Part shown: positions 44,855-53,116 of the stretch, in pieces
Layout of the letters: the number at the start of each line of letters is the position of its first letter
How positions within the stretch are numbered: position 1 is the first letter of the stretch
Origin: an uncultured Prevotellaceae bacterium
GTDB lineage: Bacteria > Bacteroidota > Bacteroidia > Bacteroidales > Muribaculaceae
NCBI GenBank assembly: GCA_900318865.1
Contig: ONMF01000008.1
Span: forward strand, 1-64,000
Reading direction: 5' to 3'
Length of the DNA stretch: 64,000 nt
Made by a program: the position numbers and the translations under genes
The notes under the pieces: model-generated
Told to the model about the DNA's origin: nothing
Seen by the model: only the letters and a program-made list of their open reading frames with translations
The model's database searches: none

Positions 44855-45781
44855 TCATTTGTGAAAGGCGGCCTCGATGGCCGCATCGGCCGCGGCAAGG
44901 TAGGTGGGCAGCGATGTGGCCTTCTTGATGGCTTTGCGCGCGCGGGCCGGTGCATCGGGCAGAAAAAGCTGCCACAACGCCTTCAGGTGGCTCAGCACCT
45001 GATGGTCGCCACCGGTCAAGTGCGAGCGGTAGCCGGCCACCAGCATGTTGTGAAAGGCACGGTGGTGCTCGGCCGTGGCCCGTTCGGGCCGCAGCAGGGC
45101 GGGGTGGGCCACCAGTGCGCGCCCCACCATGGCGCCGGCCAGTGAGGGATAATGCTTGCGCAGGTCGTCGATTTGCTCAGGGTGTGTGATGTCACCGTTA
45201 TACAGCACCGGCCAGCGTGATGTGGCCAGTATTTGCTCGAATTGGGTCATGTTCACCTCGCCGCCGTATTGCTGACGGCCGATGCGGGGATGAACCACCA
45301 CGCGCACCGGTTCCAGCGCGTCGAGCAGTGGCAGGATGGCTTGCCACTGCGTGTCGTCGTCCCATCCCAGGCGCATCTTCACCGAGAATCTGACGTGGCC
45401 TGCGGCGGCCAGCGCGCTCACCAGTTCACCCACCCGCTCGGGATGTGCCAACATGCCCGACCCCTTGCCGTGCAGTGCGATGGGTGGGAACGGACATCCC
45501 AGGTTCAGGTCGATGTGGCGGTAACCCATGCCGGTGAGTTCGCGCACCATCATCAAGGCCTCGGCGGGTTCGCAGGCCAGAATTTGCGGCACCACGGGCA
45601 CATCGCGGTTTGCCTCCGGAGCCGCGTCGGCCAGGTCGCGCCGGCGCACCGTGCCGCGCTCCACACGGATGAAAGGTGTGGTGTAATCATCCACCCCGCC
45701 CATCACGGCATGATGCGCCCGGCGCCACAGGTGAGTGGTGAATCCTTGCAGTGGCGCTGTCGATATAATGAATCGTTCCAT
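44855..45781 (-). CDS. tRNA-dihydrouridine synthase
   Basis: A 308-residue flavin enzyme that reduces uridine to dihydrouridine in tRNA D-loops. The start at 45781 (MERFIIS-TAPLQGFT) sets the FMN-binding N terminus. The active-site Cys is in N-L-G-C-P-F-P, with H-G-K-G-S-G-M-L after it, then V-K-M-R-L-G-W-D-D with the phosphate-binding Lys, VVHPR, and Y-N-G-D-I and M-V-G-R-A at the end of the barrel. It is closest in motif style to the DusB/C group; the exact subtype is left open. Confidence 0.9.
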   Translation of the reverse strand: MERFIISTAPLQGFTTHLWRRAHHAVMGGVDDYTTPFIRVERGTVRRRDLADAAPEANRDVPVVPQILACEPAEALMMVRELTGMGYRHIDLNLGCPFPPIALHGKGSGMLAHPERVGELVSALAAAGHVRFSVKMRLGWDDDTQWQAILPLLDALEPVRVVVHPRIGRQQYGGEVNMTQFEQILATSRWPVLYNGDITHPEQIDDLRKHYPSLAGAMVGRALVAHPALLRPERATAEHHRAFHNMLVAGYRSHLTGGDHQVLSHLKALWQLFLPDAPARARKAIKKATSLPTYLAAADAAIEAAFHK

Positions 45782-45804
45782 GGCTCGAATGGCATATTTC
45801 GCCG

Positions 45805-45812
45805 CAAAAATA
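45805..45812 (-). promoter_or_regulatory. -7 box for the tRNA-dihydrouridine synthase gene
   Basis: CAAAAATA on the plus strand gives TATTTTTG on the minus strand, 23 bases before the ATG at 45781. Confidence 0.4.
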
Positions 45813-45835
45813 GCAAATTTCTGCCAAAAAAGTCG

Positions 45836-45843
45836 TAAATTTG
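45836..45843 (+). promoter_or_regulatory. -7 box for the acyl-CoA ligase gene
   Basis: TAAATTTG, 26 bases before the ATG at 45870. With the box at 45805-45812 it forms a short divergent promoter region of under 100 bases. Confidence 0.55.
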
Positions 45844-45869
45844 CATTTTGTAGATAAATTGCAAGAGCT

Positions 45870-47696
45870 ATGAACAAATTTGTTGAGTTGATACCGAACC
45901 AGGCAGCCCGATACGGCGACCGCGAGGCATTGCGTTTTCGTGACTATGAGACCCAGGTGTGGTCGTCAATTACCTGGCAGGGCATGCAGGAGCTTGTGGA
46001 CCGCGTGGCACTGGCGTTGCTGGCTTGTGGTGTCGAGGAGCAAGGACGTATCAGTGTGTTCACCCAGAACTGCCCCGAAATTCTGATTACCCACTTCGGT
46101 GCATTCTATAACCGGGCCATTCCGGTGCCCATCTATGCCACCAGCAGCAAGGATGAGGCCGCCTACATCGTGAACGATGCGGCGGTGACCGTGCTCTTTG
46201 CTGGCGACCAGCGGCAGTACGACATTGCGCGGCAGCTTGTGCACGAGTGTCCCTCGCTCAAGCAGGTGGTGACCCTGAACCCTGAGGTGCGCCATGCGCC
46301 CGATGACCACAGCACGCTCACATGGAAGCAGTTTCTGGGCCTGGCTGATGGCGCCGGCCCCGAGCAGATGGCCGTCGTGGAGCAGCGCCGCCAGGCAGGT
46401 GCCGACACCGACATCATGTACCTCATCTACACATCGGGCACGACCGGAGTGCCCAAGGGTGTGATGCTCACTCACAGCAATTTCAACGCCGCCATGTGGG
46501 CTCATGGAGAGCGCATCGCAGTGGACGACGCCACCGACGTGTCGCTGTCGTTCTTGCCGTTCAGCCACATCTTTGAGCTGGGATGGACCATGTTCTGCCT
46601 CACCAAGGGCGTGCGAGTGGCTATTAACTACAATCCCAAGGAAATCCAGAAAGCCGTGCGCGAGGTGCGCCCCAGCTGCATGTGCAGCGTGCCACGCTTC
46701 TGGGAGAAGGTCTATACCGCCGTCACCGACAACCTGGCGGCTGCCAAGCCCGTGGTGCGCATGCTCTTCAAGCGTGCCATCGCAGTGGGACGCACGCGCA
46801 ACATGAAGTATGTGCGCGCCGGACGCAAGGTGCCTGCCATCATCGAGAAGCAATACCAATATTTCGACAAGAAAGTGTTCAACCGTCTGCGCAGCGCCAT
46901 CGGCTTGGAGAACGGCCGCTTTTTCCCCACAGCCGGCGCCATGCTCAGCGACAATATCACCGAGTTTCTGCACTCGGTGGGCATCAACATCGTGATTGGC
47001 TACGGATTGAGCGAGACCAACGCATCGGTGTGTTTCTACGAGACAACCGGCTGGACGCTGGGCACCATCGGATACCCCATTCCCGGCGTAGAGGTGAAAA
47101 TCGGCGAACAAAACGAAATTCTGGTCAAAGGCCCCACCGTGATGAAAGGTTATTACAACAAGCCCGACGAAACGGCCGCCGTCCTCGAGCCCGACGGCTG
47201 GTTCCACACCGGCGATTGCGGCGAAATCAACGAGCGTGGCGAGCTCATCATGACCGAGCGTCTTAAAGACCTGTATAAAACCAGCAACGGCAAGTACATC
47301 GCGCCGCAAGTGCTCGAGACCATGCTCGGCCAGGACAAATTCATCGAGCAGGTGGCCATCATAGGCGACGGGCGTAAGTACGTCTCGGCACTCATCGTGC
47401 CCGACTTCAACGAGCTCAAGGCCTATGCGCAGAAGAAGAAAATTGAATTCCACTCGGTGGAGGAACTGGTCAACAACCCCACAGTGCATCGCATGATAGA
47501 GGAGCGCATCGAGGGCTATCAGAAAGACATGGCCAGCTATGAGCAAATCAAGCGCTTCGTGTTGCTGCCCAGGCCTTTCACCATGGAGAACGGCGAGTTG
47601 ACCAACACTCTGAAAATCCGCCGTGCGGTCATCAACAAGCGCTATGCCGTGCTCATCGACGCACTCTACGCCGCCGACTACCGCAAAAAGAAATAA
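45870..47696 (+). CDS. Long-chain fatty acid--CoA ligase (AMP-binding family)
   Basis: A 608-residue adenylate-forming enzyme that activates fatty acids to acyl-CoA. The phosphate-binding loop is I-Y-T-S-G-T-T-G-V-P-K-G-V near residue 190; GYGLSETNASVC is the second core motif, then D-G-W-F-H-T-G-D-C-G, and the hinge L-K-D-L-Y-K-T-S-N-G-K-Y-I near 470. The C-terminal end has the catalytic Lys region L-T-N-T-L-K-I-R-R. The large family-specific insertion after W-E-K-V is normal for long-chain ligases. It is followed by prfB after 17 bases. Confidence 0.92.
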   Translation: MNKFVELIPNQAARYGDREALRFRDYETQVWSSITWQGMQELVDRVALALLACGVEEQGRISVFTQNCPEILITHFGAFYNRAIPVPIYATSSKDEAAYIVNDAAVTVLFAGDQRQYDIARQLVHECPSLKQVVTLNPEVRHAPDDHSTLTWKQFLGLADGAGPEQMAVVEQRRQAGADTDIMYLIYTSGTTGVPKGVMLTHSNFNAAMWAHGERIAVDDATDVSLSFLPFSHIFELGWTMFCLTKGVRVAINYNPKEIQKAVREVRPSCMCSVPRFWEKVYTAVTDNLAAAKPVVRMLFKRAIAVGRTRNMKYVRAGRKVPAIIEKQYQYFDKKVFNRLRSAIGLENGRFFPTAGAMLSDNITEFLHSVGINIVIGYGLSETNASVCFYETTGWTLGTIGYPIPGVEVKIGEQNEILVKGPTVMKGYYNKPDETAAVLEPDGWFHTGDCGEINERGELIMTERLKDLYKTSNGKYIAPQVLETMLGQDKFIEQVAIIGDGRKYVSALIVPDFNELKAYAQKKKIEFHSVEELVNNPTVHRMIEERIEGYQKDMASYEQIKRFVLLPRPFTMENGELTNTLKIRRAVINKRYAVLIDALYAADYRKKK

Positions 47697-47713
47697 TTTC
47701 CAGTCAACAATCA

Positions 47714-48823
47714 ATGATAACGCAAGATCAACTGAAAGAATTACAAGAGCGCAGTGCGGCGTTGAGCCGCTACCTGGACGTCGAGGGCAAGAAAATCGAG
47801 GTCGAGGAGGAAGAACTGCGCACCCATGTGCCCGACTTCTGGGCCGACCAGAAGGCAGCCGAGGCACAAATGAAGAAAATCAAGCAACTGCGGTTCTGGA
47901 TTAACAGTTGCAGCGAACTCGACCAGGCTGTGGAAGAAGTGGCCACAGGCTTCGACTTTGTGAAAGAAGGCCTCATCGACGAGGCCGAGCTCGACGGGCT
48001 CTATGCCACCGCGCTCGACAAGGTGGAGCGGCTGGAGCTGCGCAACATGCTGCGCCAGGATGAGGACAAGATGGACGCCATCTTGAAAATCAACTCCGGC
48101 GCCGGCGGCACCGAGAGCCAAGACTGGGCGCAGATGCTCATGCGCATGTATCTGCGCTGGTGCGAGCGTCATGGCTACAAAACGGCCATCGAGCATCTGG
48201 TGGACGGCGACGAGGCCGGCATCAAGAGTGTGACCATCGGCATCGAGGGCGATTTCGCCTACGGCTACCTCAAGAGCGAGAACGGCGTTCACCGCCTGGT
48301 GCGCGTGTCGCCCTATAACGCCCAGGGCAAGCGCATGACGTCGTTTGCATCGGTGTTTGTCACGCCGCTGGTCGACGACACCATCGAGATTGTTCTCGAC
48401 CCTGCCCGCATCTCGTGGGACACCTTCCGAAGCAGCGGTGCCGGCGGCCAGAACGTGAACAAGGTGGAGAGCGGTGTGCGCGTGCGCTACCAGTTCAAGG
48501 ACCCCTATACCGGCGAGGAAGAGGAAATTCTGGTGGAGAACACCGAGACACGCGACCAGCCCAAGAACCGTGAGAACGCTCTGCGCAACCTCAAGTCGAT
48601 ACTCTATAACAAGGAATTGCAGCACCGCAAGGAAGAGCAACGCAAAATCGAGGATTCGAAGAAAAAAATAGAGTGGGGCAGCCAGATACGCAGCTATGTG
48701 TTCGACGACCGCCGTGTCAAGGACCACCGCACCGGGTACCAGACCAGCGATGTGGGCGGTGTGATGGACGGCGACATCGACGACTTCATCAAGGCTTATC
48801 TCATGGAGTTTGCCGGCGAGTGA
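47714..48823 (+). CDS. prfB: Peptide chain release factor 2, no programmed frameshift
   Basis: A 369-residue termination factor for UGA and UAA codons. The GGQ motif is at residues 244-246 in S-S-G-A-G-G-Q-N-V-N-K. The codon-recognition tripeptide that is S-P-F in E. coli reads S-P-Y here (199-201). The usual in-frame UGA with +1 slip after about 25 codons is absent: at the matching place (R-Y-L-D, residues 19-22, 47774-47779) the frame simply reads CTG GAC. So autoregulation by frameshifting is not possible. It probably shares a transcript with the acyl-CoA ligase gene. Confidence 0.94.
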   Translation: MITQDQLKELQERSAALSRYLDVEGKKIEVEEEELRTHVPDFWADQKAAEAQMKKIKQLRFWINSCSELDQAVEEVATGFDFVKEGLIDEAELDGLYATALDKVERLELRNMLRQDEDKMDAILKINSGAGGTESQDWAQMLMRMYLRWCERHGYKTAIEHLVDGDEAGIKSVTIGIEGDFAYGYLKSENGVHRLVRVSPYNAQGKRMTSFASVFVTPLVDDTIEIVLDPARISWDTFRSSGAGGQNVNKVESGVRVRYQFKDPYTGEEEEILVENTETRDQPKNRENALRNLKSILYNKELQHRKEEQRKIEDSKKKIEWGSQIRSYVFDDRRVKDHRTGYQTSDVGGVMDGDIDDFIKAYLMEFAGE

Positions 48824-48875
48824 GCGTTGGCGAAAGGCGTTTTAAACACTAATTGAAAAAATAAATCATTGCAAT

Positions 48876-49886
48876 ATGAGAGTAGCAATAGTTGGCGCCA
48901 GCGGCGCCGTGGGGCAAGAATTCATGCGCGTGCTCGACGAGCAGAATTTTCCGGTCGACGACTTGGTCCTGTTCGGCTCCAAGCGCAGCGCAGGGCGCAT
49001 CTTCACCTTCCGTGGCGAGGACTATGTGGTGAAGTTGCTTCAGCACAACGATGACTTCAAGGACATCGATGTGGCGTTTGTTTCGGCAGGGGCCAAAACT
49101 GCCATTGAGTTTGCTCCCACCATCACCAAGCACGGCTGCACCATGATTGACAACAGCAGTGCCTTCCGCATGGACCCCGACGTGCCTCTTGTGGTGCCCG
49201 AGGTCAATGGTGACGACGCCCTCAATGCGCCGCGACACATCATTGCCAACCCCAATTGCACCACCATCATCCTGGTGGTGGCGCTGAAACCGCTCGACCG
49301 CATCTCGCACATCAAGAATGTGCAGGTGGCCACCTATCAGGCCGCCAGTGGCGCTGGGCTTGAGGCTATGGACGAGCTGGCGCTGCAACAGGCTGAAATA
49401 GCCCACGGCAAACTCGACACCACGGTGAAGCACTTCCAGCATCAACTTGCCTACAACGTGATTCCGCACATTGATGTGTTCGGCGATGCCGACTACACCC
49501 GCGAGGAGGCCAAGATGTATCACGAGACGAGGAAAATCATGCACAGCGACATCCGGGTGAGTGCCACCTGCGTGCGTGTGCCGGTGATGCGTGCGCACAG
49601 CGAGGCCGTGTGGATTGAGTGCGAGCAGCCCATCACGCCCGACGAGGCACGTGCCGCCTTCCATCTGGCTCCGGGCCTTGTGGTGATGGATGAGCCGCGG
49701 GCCAACGTGTATCCCATGCCCATCTTGTGCACCAGCAGCGACCCGGTTTATGTGGGGCGCATTCGTGAGGACTTCAGCAGCGACAACGGCCTCACCTTCT
49801 GGCTCGTGGGCGACCAAATCAAGAAAGGTGCCGCCCTGAACGCCGTGCAAATAGCCCAATACATCATTGCCCACCGCCCCCGGTGA
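48876..49886 (+). CDS. asd: Aspartate-semialdehyde dehydrogenase
   Basis: A 336-residue NADPH enzyme that makes aspartate semialdehyde, the branch point to lysine, diaminopimelate, threonine and methionine. The Rossmann motif G-A-S-G-A-V-G-Q-E is at residues 7-15. The catalytic Cys is in ANPNCTTI near residue 128, Q-A-A-S-G-A-G follows near 155, and the active-site His is in R-V-P-V-M-R-A-H-S. Full length, single gene; it converges with the GlmU-like gene. The 52-base spacer to prfB holds no clear promoter. Confidence 0.95.
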   Translation: MRVAIVGASGAVGQEFMRVLDEQNFPVDDLVLFGSKRSAGRIFTFRGEDYVVKLLQHNDDFKDIDVAFVSAGAKTAIEFAPTITKHGCTMIDNSSAFRMDPDVPLVVPEVNGDDALNAPRHIIANPNCTTIILVVALKPLDRISHIKNVQVATYQAASGAGLEAMDELALQQAEIAHGKLDTTVKHFQHQLAYNVIPHIDVFGDADYTREEAKMYHETRKIMHSDIRVSATCVRVPVMRAHSEAVWIECEQPITPDEARAAFHLAPGLVVMDEPRANVYPMPILCTSSDPVYVGRIREDFSSDNGLTFWLVGDQIKKGAALNAVQIAQYIIAHRPR

Positions 49887-49920
49887 TACATCGGGAGCCG
49901 AGGTAAACGACGACAATATT

Positions 49921-49957
49921 CATCAGCGGCCACTACTACTTGTAGCGGTCGCTGATG
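49921..49957. other. Hairpin between convergent genes, possible bidirectional terminator
   Basis: CATCAGCG (49921-49928) pairs perfectly with CGCTGATG (49950-49957). Eight more inner positions pair, with one mismatch and one G-T pair, around a loop of five bases. It overlaps the stop of the minus-strand GlmU-like gene and lacks a T-run on either side, so termination is only a possibility. Confidence 0.35.
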
Positions 49958-51129
49958 TTGTAGATGGCCGTGAAGATGTCGCGGTCGGCATCGGTCAGCG
50001 TGATGCCTCGGCGTGCCATGACGCGCTGTGCGGTGTCGAAGAAGGCTTTCAGGGGCACGTCCTTGAACCCCGCTTCGGCGCTTCCTTCCTGGAAGGAAGC
50101 CACAAAGTTGCGCGGGAATCCGGCTCCGTGGATATTCACTCCCACGCCGAGCACCGTGGCAGTGTTAATCATGCAGTTTACGCCGGTTTTGCTGTGGTCG
50201 CCCATGAAGAGCCCGCAGAATTGGAGCCCTGTGCGCTCAAATCGCCGTGTGGCGTAGTTCCACAGCTTGATCTCGCTGTAATCATTTTTCAGGTTGCTGG
50301 CGGTGGTACCTCCGCCGATGTTGCACCACTCGCCGATGACGGCATCGCCCAGAAATCCGTCGTGTGCCTTGTTGCTGTAGCCGATGAAAATGGTGTTTTC
50401 CACCTCGCCGCCCACTTTGCTCCATGGGCCCAGGGTTGTGCCGCCATAGATTTTGGCACCCATCTTCACCTGGGCATTCGGGCAGGCGGCAAACGGGCCT
50501 CGGATGCACGCCCCCTCCATCACCTGCACATTGTGGCCGATGTAGACCGGTCCCTCCTTGACATTGAGCGTTGCCCCCTCGACGACTGCGCCCGGCTCGA
50601 GAAAGATGCGCTCGGCCGACCCGATGACGGTGTTGCTGGCCGGCAATGCTTCCGACTGGCGGCCGGCTGTGAGTTCGCTGAAATCTTGTGCCATGACGGC
50701 CGCATTGTTCTCGAAGAGGTCGTAGAGGTGATGCAGCGCCAGCGTTGTCTCGTCGGCATGCAGGATGTGCTCGAAATGCCGGCTGTCGAAGTCGGCCGCG
50801 CGTCCGTTGAAGGCGATGAGCTCGCCACTGGCCGTCATCAGCGCCTCGCCGGCGTTGAGCTGTGCCACTTGCCGTGCCAGGTGGCGTGTGGGGACCACAT
50901 GGCCTGCCACCATGAGATTGGAGCTGCGCCGTGCCTTGATGGGAAATTTCCCCTTCAGGTAGGGCACGGTGAGGTAGCTGTAGGTGGCGTCGGTGCCCAG
51001 CAGGGTCCTCCATTTCTGCTCGATGGTGGTGATTCCCAGCCGCAGGCATGCGGTGGGGCGGGTGTAGGTGAGAGGCAGCAGGCTGCGCCTGATGTCGGTG
51101 TCGTCGAAGAAGATGATATTGGATTTCAT
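49936..51129 (-). CDS. GlmU-like sugar nucleotidyltransferase family protein
   Basis: A 397-residue protein of a Bacteroidota family usually named GlmU-like or putative sugar nucleotidyltransferase. The N-terminal half begins N-I-I-F-F-D-D, with L-L-P-L-T-Y-T-R-P-T-A-C-L-R-L-G as the family mark; the standard L-A-A-G-x-G-T-R-M pyrophosphorylase loop is not present, so nucleotidyl transfer is not assured. From about residue 185 a left-handed beta-helix of hexapeptide repeats (IGHNVQVMEGA, GAKIYGGTT, IGEWCNIGGGT) is clear, as in acyl/acetyltransferases. A role in cell-wall precursor or nucleotide-sugar synthesis is plausible. Confidence 0.78.
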   Translation of the reverse strand: MKSNIIFFDDTDIRRSLLPLTYTRPTACLRLGITTIEQKWRTLLGTDATYSYLTVPYLKGKFPIKARRSSNLMVAGHVVPTRHLARQVAQLNAGEALMTASGELIAFNGRAADFDSRHFEHILHADETTLALHHLYDLFENNAAVMAQDFSELTAGRQSEALPASNTVIGSAERIFLEPGAVVEGATLNVKEGPVYIGHNVQVMEGACIRGPFAACPNAQVKMGAKIYGGTTLGPWSKVGGEVENTIFIGYSNKAHDGFLGDAVIGEWCNIGGGTTASNLKNDYSEIKLWNYATRRFERTGLQFCGLFMGDHSKTGVNCMINTATVLGVGVNIHGAGFPRNFVASFQEGSAEAGFKDVPLKAFFDTAQRVMARRGITLTDADRDIFTAIYNISDRYK

Positions 51130-51163
51130 AAAAATTTACACCTTATTATATATTATAGCACGG

Positions 51164-51171
51164 CAAATTTA
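51164..51171 (-). promoter_or_regulatory. -7 box for the GlmU-like gene
   Basis: CAAATTTA on the plus strand is TAAATTTG on the minus strand, 34 bases before the ATG at 51129. It is one half of a divergent promoter pair with rfbC. Confidence 0.5.
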
Positions 51172-51193
51172 GTCATTTCTTGCCAAATTGTTG

Positions 51194-51201
51194 TAACTTT
51201 G
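51194..51201 (+). promoter_or_regulatory. -7 box for rfbC
   Basis: TAACTTTG, 28 bases before the ATG at 51230; no strong TTTG at the -33 distance. Confidence 0.55.
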
Positions 51202-51229
51202 CACGCAAAATCATAAACCGACATCGTAC

Positions 51230-51781
51230 ATGACATTTATCGAGACATCCATAGCCGGCGTGTGGCAAATCGTGCCCAAGCGTTACGGTGACCATCGAGG
51301 ATACTTCAGCGAGGTGTTCAAGCAAGAAGAATTCGAGCGGCATGTGGGCCGTGTGATCTTTATTCAGGACAACGAGTCGTTCTCCACGCACGGTGTGGTG
51401 CGCGGGCTTCATTTCCAGGCCGGCGAGTGGAGCCAGGCCAAGCTGGTGCGTGTGTCGCTGGGCACCGTGCTCGACGTGGTGGTGGACCTGCGCCATGGCA
51501 GCCCCTCCTACGGCCGCCATGTGGCCGCCCTGCTCAGCGCCGAGCAAGGAAACCAGCTGTTCATTCCGCGTGGCTTCGCCCACGGCTTTGCCGTGCTTTC
51601 CGACCGTGCCCAGTTCCAGTACAAAGTGGACAATGTGTATGCACCCCAGGCCGAGGTCACGCTGCGTCTCGACGACCCAGCCCTGGGCATCGACTGGCAG
51701 ATTCCGCGCCACGAAATGATTTTGAGCGAGAAAGACAAAATGGGGATATTGCTAAAAGATGTTAAACCTTATAAAGATTAA
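51230..51781 (+). CDS. rfbC: dTDP-4-dehydrorhamnose 3,5-epimerase
   Basis: A 183-residue RmlC-type cupin that epimerises the keto sugar in dTDP-L-rhamnose synthesis. It has Q-D-N-E-S-F-S, then G-V-V-R-G-L-H-F-Q with the active-site His, V-V-D-L-R-H-G-S-P-S-Y-G, and R-G-F-A-H-G-F-A-V-L-S. The other rhamnose genes (rfbA, rfbB, rfbD) are not next to it, so it is an orphan here. It ends just before a good terminator. Confidence 0.93.
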   Translation: MTFIETSIAGVWQIVPKRYGDHRGYFSEVFKQEEFERHVGRVIFIQDNESFSTHGVVRGLHFQAGEWSQAKLVRVSLGTVLDVVVDLRHGSPSYGRHVAALLSAEQGNQLFIPRGFAHGFAVLSDRAQFQYKVDNVYAPQAEVTLRLDDPALGIDWQIPRHEMILSEKDKMGILLKDVKPYKD

Positions 51782-51826
51782 CAAACTTTTACCATTCTCT
51801 GAATAGCTTGAAAGTTACAAAGTTAG

Positions 51827-51859
51827 GCGCTGTGCCCCGTGTGGTGCAGCGCTTTTTTT
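51827..51859 (+). terminator. Terminator after rfbC
   Basis: A 10-bp stem (51827-51836 with 51843-51852, two G-T pairs), loop CCGTGT, then seven T (51853-51859). Confidence 0.85.
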
Positions 51860-51891
51860 ACCTATTATAAAAGGAAATAGTGGCCAAAACA

Positions 51892-51923
51892 TTTGGTAGT
51901 TAGGAAATTAGTGCGTAACTTTG
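51892..51923 (+). promoter_or_regulatory. Promoter P1 of the ribosomal protein operon
   Basis: TTTG (51892-51895), 20 bases, TAACTTTG (51916-51923). It gives a leader of about 130 bases before rpsL, with a small hairpin CACTAA/TTAGTG (51960-51979). The stretch 51782-52056 contains the terminator, two promoter boxes and this leader, and no gene. Confidence 0.75.
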
Positions 51924-51985
51924 CAACGCTTTTGCGGCCCGAAAAAACGCATTGTCGTTCACTAATCGACTGATTTAGTGGATGA

Positions 51986-51993
51986 TAACTTTG
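51986..51993 (+). promoter_or_regulatory. Possible second -7 box upstream of rpsL
   Basis: TAACTTTG, 63 bases before the rpsL ATG. The -33 region is weak, so this may be a secondary promoter or chance. Confidence 0.4.
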
Positions 51994-52056
51994 TGTGACG
52001 GGCTTAAAGGCACGAATGTAATAACAATTAAAAACTAAAAGTAAAACAGAACTAAG

Positions 52057-52440
52057 ATGCCAACAATTCAGCAATTAGTAAGAAAAGGCCGTACTTCGCT
52101 GGAATCGACCAGCAAATCGCCCGCGTTGGATTCTTGCCCGCAGCGTCGTGGAGTGTGCGTTCGCGTCTACACTACCACGCCCAAAAAGCCTAACTCGGCA
52201 ATGCGTAAGGTGGCGCGTGTGCGCCTGACCAACGGCAAGGAAGTGAACTCGTACATTCCCGGTGAGGGACACAACCTGCAAGAGCACAGCATCGTGATGG
52301 TGCGCGGCGGTCGTGTCAAGGACCTGCCCGGTGTGCGCTACCACATCGTTCGCGGCACGCTCGATACCGCAGGTGTGTCGGGCCGCACGCAGCGTCGCAG
52401 CAAGTACGGAACCAAGCGTCCTAAGGCTTCGAAGAAATAA
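52057..52440 (+). CDS. rpsL: 30S ribosomal protein S12
   Basis: A 127-residue decoding-centre protein. [10 protein letters not shown] carries the Lys that is mutated in many streptomycin-resistant strains, and K-D-L-P-G-V-R-Y-H has the second such Lys; both are in the sensitive form. It is first in the str operon, though 172 bases separate it from rpsG. Confidence 0.97.
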   Translation: MPTIQQLVRKGRTSLESTSKSPALDSCPQRRGVCVRVYTTTPKKPNSAMRKVARVRLTNGKEVNSYIPGEGHNLQEHSIVMVRGGRVKDLPGVRYHIVRGTLDTAGVSGRTQRRSKYGTKRPKASKK

Positions 52441-52612
52441 TCCATCAAGCCGACCTTTGATTACTAACAAAAAAAGACAAACAAATTAATTAACTTAGTT
52501 TTTAGTTTTATTGGATTGATGTAACATCGGTTGAGTAAATGGTCATAGAGTTGGCCGTTGAAGAACAAAGACGCAAACAACCAAGCAGACTGAAACTACA
52601 ACAACAGAAACA

Positions 52613-53089
52613 ATGAGAAAGGCTAAGCCAAAAAAACGGGTCATCCTTCCCGATCCCGTGTTCGGTGACGTGCGAGTGTCGAAATTCGTGAATCACCTGA
52701 TGTACGACGGCAAGAAGAACACGTCGTATCGCATCTTCTACAGCGCCCTCGAGCTCGTGGGCAAAAAGATGCCCAATGAAGAGAAAACTCCTCTCGAGAT
52801 CTGGAAGCAGGCTCTCGAGAAGGTCACACCGCAAGTCGAGGTCAAGTCGCGCCGCGTGGGTGGTGCCACTTTCCAGGTTCCTACTGAGATCCGCCCCGAC
52901 CGCAAGGAGTCAGTGTCAATGAAAAATCTTATCATCTTCGCTCGCAAGCGTGGCGGCAAGACCATGGCCGACAAGCTGGCTGCCGAAATCATCGACGCCT
53001 ACAACGAGCAGGGTGGTGCTTTCAAGCGCAAGGAGGACATGCACCGCATGGCCGAGGCTAACCGCGCATTCGCACACTTCAGATTCTAA
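52613..53089 (+). CDS. rpsG: 30S ribosomal protein S7
   Basis: A 158-residue primary 16S-binding protein that starts assembly of the small-subunit head. Typical marks are M-R-K-A-K-P-K-K-R near the start, [11 protein letters not shown] and the C-terminal [17 protein letters not shown]. The preceding spacer 52441-52612 is AT-rich and holds a short dyad GATGT-A-ACATC (52517-52527), but no recognisable gene. Confidence 0.96.
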   Translation: MRKAKPKKRVILPDPVFGDVRVSKFVNHLMYDGKKNTSYRIFYSALELVGKKMPNEEKTPLEIWKQALEKVTPQVEVKSRRVGGATFQVPTEIRPDRKESVSMKNLIIFARKRGGKTMADKLAAEIIDAYNEQGGAFKRKEDMHRMAEANRAFAHFRF

Positions 53090-53116
53090 ACAGATAACGC
53101 GCTGACCTGACAATCA

